64,000 nucleotides of DNA from Flammulina velutipes. Lineage: Eukaryota; Basidiomycota; Agaricomycetes; Agaricales; Physalacriaceae. Below are positions 59,927-64,000 of the stretch, piece after piece. Each line of letters starts with the position of its first letter. The stretch's first letter is position 1. A program made the position numbers and the translations under genes. A model generated the notes under the pieces. That model was not told the DNA's origin. It searched no databases and saw only the letters and a program-made list of their open reading frames with translations. The stretch is taken from NCBI GenBank assembly GCA_011800155.1, contig CM022369.1, forward strand, positions 1,550,001-1,614,000, written 5' to 3'.

Positions 59927-61288
59927 GAAGAAAGAAGTCGAGCACGAAAAGAAGACTCAATCTAGTGGAAAGACGCCTATCATCATTTTATACCTTCGGG
60001 TTCACTTTGATAAGAGTGAGATAGCGTCATCAATCAGAGAAATGGAAACAGATTACACCAACTGCCTTTGGAAGTCGCCTTCTACTTCACTGTCGTCGGT
60101 GAGTCGGCCGCCTCCACTGGCGGTAGCGGTGTGTATGCCTGGATTACAGTATCGGAGGGGCGCCGAGCGACGTTTTTGCCAATGGGACGATGGTGACACA
60201 GTGGCGACAGCAGTTTAATGGATGGGGCCTTTGCCAACATTAAAAGCGTTCGTGGTGTAGAGGTTATCATTGGGAAGGTTTGCCACCTCGCTTAACACCC
60301 TACGATTAAATCTATGAATAATCTTTATTCAGTTGACAAGCGTCCCCTCGGCACCGTCGAGATTCAGCTATCGAACGGCGTCAATTGACAGGCAAATGCG
60401 TTGTAGGCGATGTCTTACATGAGCAAGACCCTGGCGGACACGGCTAACAGAAAAACAAATTGTAGATGGGAAGATACGAGAAGCTCAGGTGTCCATAATA
60501 AGTGCAGAACCTATGTAGAGGATTGGTATGTTAGGCATTGGTCGCGGTTGAGATCAGCAAGTGCGTACTAACGTCCGCTTCACCATTAGGGAGTCCACAT
60601 CTCAAGTGCCACCGCCCCTACCATTCAGCCTGCTTGACGCACTCGTCACTCTAGGGGTCACAGAATGCCTTTCAGAAATTGTGTCGGGCTTCTGAATATC
60701 GAATTGGGTACGGTATCTGGTTGAAAGAGGCTTTCTGCGTAATTTGGTATGTCGATTTTTCAAATGTTGGACTTCAATTACGCGAGGGCATGAGCATCTG
60801 CAAGAATTCGGAAACGCTCGGCGTAGTGACAGAATCGGTCATAGAGTACGAGCAGGCACGGTTCCTGTCGGCGTTGGGGGCGCGATTATACTGCGTAATG
60901 GCGTCCTCCTCGCAGGTGGCGAACGAGGTTGTAAAACGGTTCCTGTATATGACAGAGCTTCGATATGGTCAGTATCGCCATAAACCTATGCAATGTATTC
61001 ACGCACCATTTGAAAAACCCGACTACTGGAACGTAATACTTTTTTTATTGTGACAAGCCAGAGCCTCGAGTCGTGACCATGGCTCCTGCCTGCGGGTGTA
61101 GCAGTGAAAGTCGACAGAACGATTCTAGCGGCAAGCATCATTCAAGGCATTCATGAGCTTCAGCGATACCCAAGTGGGGGACGAAGGTCAAGGAGGCCCG
61201 ATCACTCTCGGACCGATTTGGGGCGAAATAAGTACTTCGCCAAAAGTTATGTACTAACACCACACGCAGCACACGGGAGACATAGCTA
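59927..61288. other. 1.36-kb stretch with no supported gene
   Basis: Frames are short and interrupted on both strands. One plus-strand stretch at about 60744-60983 reads RAGTVPVGVGGAIILRNGV and LLAGGERGCKTVPVYDRASI and vaguely resembles the N-terminal part of serine beta-lactamase-like hydrolases. It is not extended on either side, so it may be a gene relic or chance. Confidence 0.4.
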
Positions 61289-62788
61289 TTAGATAAACTG
61301 AGCGTGGGCATTGAAGCACTTCATAACCAGTCCTTCGTCAAAACTGACATCTACATCATGCCCCTGCTGCCTTAAGAGTCTTTTGACAGCATAAGGATAG
61401 TCTGTGATGAGACCATCCACACCCCAGTTCAGAAACTGCTGAACGATATTCATGCGGTTGATCTGTTGCGTGGGATGAGCACTCGTCACAAAACTTGTCA
61501 GAACTTACAGTCCAAGGTTTGACTTGAAGTCCAAGCTCGTGAGCCTTCACAATCATGTCCTCAGTTGTAAAGTAGAGGAAACCATCTATGTTAGGATCCA
61601 CAGACTTCGAAAGATGTGATACACCTGCTGGAGAAAGAATATCCGCATCTATTGCATGTGCAGCCTCCGCTACCTGTTGCCCAGTGGTTCCATTGTACGC
61701 GTCGAGTCGCAGGCCAGCTAGCCAATTAGAAGTAGAGTTATCGGGGCCAAAGGCAGACATCCTAAATAAGGCTAAGAAACAGGTTCGGTGCCACGCACGG
61801 TCATTACGCACGTTGATATGAGAGCCGCCGTTGGAATGCCGGAGTCTTTGACCTTGAGAAGAGGTCAGAATGAATCCTCAATGATATCCTCGAGTAGTCT
61901 GCTACCTTCATAGCCAACAAGCTCCTCCAGTCAAAGCTTTGATACTGAAAAAAATGTCATAAAAAAGTGTACAAAAGACCCGTGTTTCTCTCCACGTACT
62001 GTGATCTGATGAAGATATGGGCTACTGACGAATGCCTCGTATTGCAGCTCGACGAAATCCTCCACACTTCGAGTCCGGTTGGGATAATCTGCGTTGATTT
62101 TCGACTCGATATTCCATAACATGCGGTGATCCCGGTCCACACATTCCACAAAGTCAAATAGCTCGCCCAGTGTAGATAGCTTGAGGCCGGGGTATTCTAG
62201 TTGCTCGGCTATAATTAGGAAATTAGTCACAACGGAGTAGATATCCCTATAGCTGGCCTCACGGAAGTCATTTAACCGCTGAGAGCCACAATCCAACGTC
62301 TTGATTTGGGCTAGAGTGAGATTCGCAACGTATTTGCCAACATAAGGATAATCTGGGTCATCCTCGGTCTATACGAAGTTGTGAGAGTGAACTAAGATAG
62401 ATGATGCGTAAACTCTCACCACAGGTTCAGTGTCTGCGCACTTGGTACCGTCAATGGATTCATCGTGCCAGACAATAACGGCACCATCCTGTGTTTTAAA
62501 ATTAAAGTAAGTCGAGAAAGCGAGTGTCAGTATTCTAACCTTGGTGATTCCATTATCGAGCTCTAATGTCTTCACGCCATTCAACAATCCCCTATTATAG
62601 CCGGTCAGTGAGGTTCTGTTGTATTAGGTTAGACCGTACCATGCAAAACTGGCAAGTGTACTCTCCACCGTCTCGCCTCGGCCTCCACGATGTGCCTGTA
62701 GATCAAAGGTTTCTTGTTGAAGTATGTCGCTGTACAATGGGCTTGCATATGTCCCCAGAAATTGAAATAAGAGGTGGAGAGATATCAT
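61289..62788 (-). CDS. Secreted glycerophosphodiester phosphodiesterase (GDPD)
   Basis: Metal-dependent phosphodiesterase that hydrolyses glycerophosphodiesters to glycerol-3-phosphate and an alcohol. Signal peptide MISLHLLFQFLGTYASPLYS. Catalytic start LQAHRGGRGETVESTLASFA (His and Arg of the HR..E motif), LNGVKTLELDN (metal Glu/Asp), GAVIVWHDESIDGTKCAD (second catalytic His). LSTLGELFDFV and MLWNIESKIN follow. QSFDWRSLLAMKVKDSGIPT and GLQVKPWTINRMN lead to the final strand GVDGLITDYPYAVKRLLRQQ. It ends NAHAQFI. About eight introns. The secreted form suggests phosphate or glycerol scavenging outside the cell. CACGTG lies 140 bp upstream. Confidence 0.9.
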
Positions 62789-63105
62789 GGCTGTCGAGCT
62801 GAATGAGAGAACCGAGTCGCTTTCACAGAAGAAGAGCTTCGAAGCACGTTCATGAAGGACGCCAAGTTGATATCATTCCGGAGTGATTTAAATGGACTTT
62901 GGTTGCGTTTGGTCAGCAAACGTTGTCCACGTGCATGAGCTGGCAGCGATCCGAGCGGTGTCAAGAACGTGGATCTATGGTGAACCTGTAGACTTAGACA
63001 ATAATGACTTACCGCCTAGGCTTGTTGAACGTTGAGCGTTGACAACTGGAGATTGGAAACAACCACATTAGATTTCCTATCAACCGATGAAATGGTACTG
63101 ATGCA
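62789..63105. other. Intergenic between GDPD and COX19
   Basis: Promoter side of the GDPD gene, with CACGTG at 62928-62933, and the 3' flank of COX19. No gene seen. Confidence 0.5.
62928..62933. promoter_or_regulatory. CACGTG palindrome upstream of GDPD gene
   Basis: Located 140 bp upstream of the start codon at 62788. Confidence 0.4.
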
Positions 63106-63502
63106 TTATGAAGAATTACTGGCAGACGGCGGTGTGTCCGATTTTGGTTCGACGTCCTTCGCTTTTGGAAGTCCCAAATTCTTCCAATCATCACGTTCCA
63201 TGAGTCCTCTGTGGATGCGTAAGCAGGGGCATAGTGATATAGGCACAGACGTACTTGTTCATTCGACAATTAAGATAATCTCTACTCATATCCCTACATG
63301 GCGTTGAGTTGTTGGCGTTGGCTTTGAGACATGTCATATAGGTCATCATCTGGTCTTTACATTCTCCTAAGGAACGATTGAATTATTAGTAAATAATTAT
63401 AAGGCTTCATGAAATACCATAGTGGTCGAGAGGAAACGAGCCTCGGTCGGGTGGAGAGGGTTTGAAGCCCAAATTGATAGACGGTGGACGACCAAATGAC
63501 AT
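63106..63502 (-). CDS. COX19: Cytochrome c oxidase assembly protein COX19
   Basis: Twin CX9C protein of the mitochondrial intermembrane space, needed for copper delivery to cytochrome c oxidase. Three exons (63418-63502, 63255-63366, 63106-63208) give exactly 300 nt, 99 residues plus stop. It starts MSFGRPPSINLGFKPSPPDR, then GSFPLDHYG-ECKDQMMTY; the two motifs are CKDQMMTYMTC and CRDMSRDYLNC, both with nine residues between the Cys. It continues RMNKGLMERDDWKNLGLPKA and ends SASNSS. The PPDRGSFPLDH opening and GLMERDDW..LGLP end are typical of Cox19, and the length equals the yeast protein. No exon is long enough to be obvious as a single open frame. Confidence 0.93.
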
Positions 63503-63670
63503 GACAAAGGCAAGATCGAGAGCGTGGGAATATTTTTGTAACTTTTACAAGTCCACCAGGATCTACGAGTACTTGTACGTATATGCTACACTGCCAAATA
63601 CAGTGGAAAAAGTACATCCGTTAAGTATATAGTATCTACGGGTAATGTCAATAAATTCTGCGCCTGCCCG

Positions 63671-64000
63671 TTACTTCTTCCTCGATCTGGCTTTCGCCTT
63701 TCCTTTGCCCTTGCGGTCTTCGGTGTACTCTGAATCAGACGACTCGCCGCCGCCATCATCTGACCCAGCATTTGGGGCGCTCGTCTGCCTGCCATCCCAC
63801 ATTGACGACGATACTGTGTCTGGGGTGAGCTGCAACTTGCTGCCTTTCAGCATGATGATCTCTTTGAGCCATCCGTTCTCTCGTCGTAAATCGGCCGCCT
63901 CTCTTTCCAGCTCCTCTGCACGGCCTGTGAGATCCGTAACGGACCGTTCGAGATTAATGGCGCGTTGTTTCTTCTTAATACGAAAGCGCGCTGAAATGAT
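63671..64000 (-). CDS. bZIP transcription factor, 3' end only (Cys3/MetR-like)
   Basis: Cut by the right edge. The last exon, entered after a CAG acceptor at about 63992, gives ARFRIKKKQRAINLERSVTD, the end of a basic region followed by a heptad Leu zipper (LTGRAEELEREAADLRRENG, WLKEIIMLKG). The tail is Ser/Asp-rich (SDDGGGESSDSEYTEDRK) and ends GKGKAKARSRKK at 63671. 'ARFRIKKKQ' and WLKE after the zipper fit the Cys3/MetR group that controls sulfur assimilation. The DNA-contacting part lies outside the window, so the family is a good guess and not certain. Confidence 0.8.
   Translation of the reverse strand: MISARFRIKKKQRAINLERSVTDLTGRAEELEREAADLRRENGWLKEIIMLKGSKLQLTPDTVSSSMWDGRQTSAPNAGSDDGGGESSDSEYTEDRKGKGKAKARSRKK

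Noticed and set aside
1..64000. CRISPR arrays, insertion sequences, transposons or a defence island
   Set aside because: No regularly spaced repeats, terminal inverted repeats, reverse-transcriptase or transposase motifs were seen. The genome is eukaryotic; Argonaute here is the usual fungal silencing protein and not part of a prokaryote-style defence cluster.

Overview
This is nuclear DNA of a filamentous basidiomycete, most likely an Agaricomycete. Almost every gene is split by short GT-AG introns (about 45-75 nt). The protein families fit that group: a MON2/SAC1/UGT51 housekeeping set, CE4 chitin deacetylase, GH72 glucanosyltransferase, SRPK with a very long insert, Argonaute, and F-box, DUF7702 and TMEM205-like proteins. 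The three tRNA genes are intron-bearing tRNA-Lys. I see no virus, intact transposon, CRISPR array or bacterial-type operon. Gene models were built by hand from splice signals and reading frames. Outer start and stop positions are firmer than individual intron borders, and families were recognised by eye, not by search.

Layout: 1-7.2 kb holds a gene fragment at the left edge, an F-box protein, a dienelactone hydrolase, a DUF7702 multi-span membrane protein and a secreted/anchored ectodomain protein. 7.5-15.2 kb holds Argonaute, a divergent SYLF-SH3 actin-patch protein, and a PIF1 helicase carrying an RNase H1-type hybrid-binding domain. 15.4-24.2 kb holds a RhoGAP, an RRM/zinc-knuckle SR-like protein, a GH72 glucanosyltransferase, tRNA-Lys(CTT) and a SUR7/PalI-type membrane protein. 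24.4-35.5 kb holds sterol 3-beta-glucosyltransferase convergent with MON2. 35.6-41 kb holds a vacuolar-type carboxypeptidase, a small basic membrane protein, a 2OG-Fe(II) oxygenase-like protein and two more tRNA-Lys genes. 41.2-50.3 kb holds SRPK, divergent from a STE20/OSR1-like kinase, then chitin deacetylase and a NAP/SET histone chaperone. 50.4-64 kb holds SAC1, divergent from U2A', then a TMEM205-like protein, a mitochondrial succinate-semialdehyde-type dehydrogenase, a Dal5-family transporter, an empty 1.36 kb stretch, a secreted glycerophosphodiesterase, a three-exon COX19 and the 3' end of a bZIP factor.

The genes do not form an obvious pathway cluster. Loose themes are secretory/Golgi lipid biology (MON2, SAC1, UGT51), wall remodelling (GH72, chitin deacetylase, SUR7-like) and splicing (SR-like protein, SRPK, U2A'), but adjacency is not conserved enough within the window to call a system. 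The most noteworthy signals are the HBD-PIF1 fusion, microexons of 6, 8 and 15 nt, a GC-AG intron, three dispersed intron-bearing tRNA-Lys genes, and a palindromic CACGTG element 40-140 bp upstream of eight different start codons.
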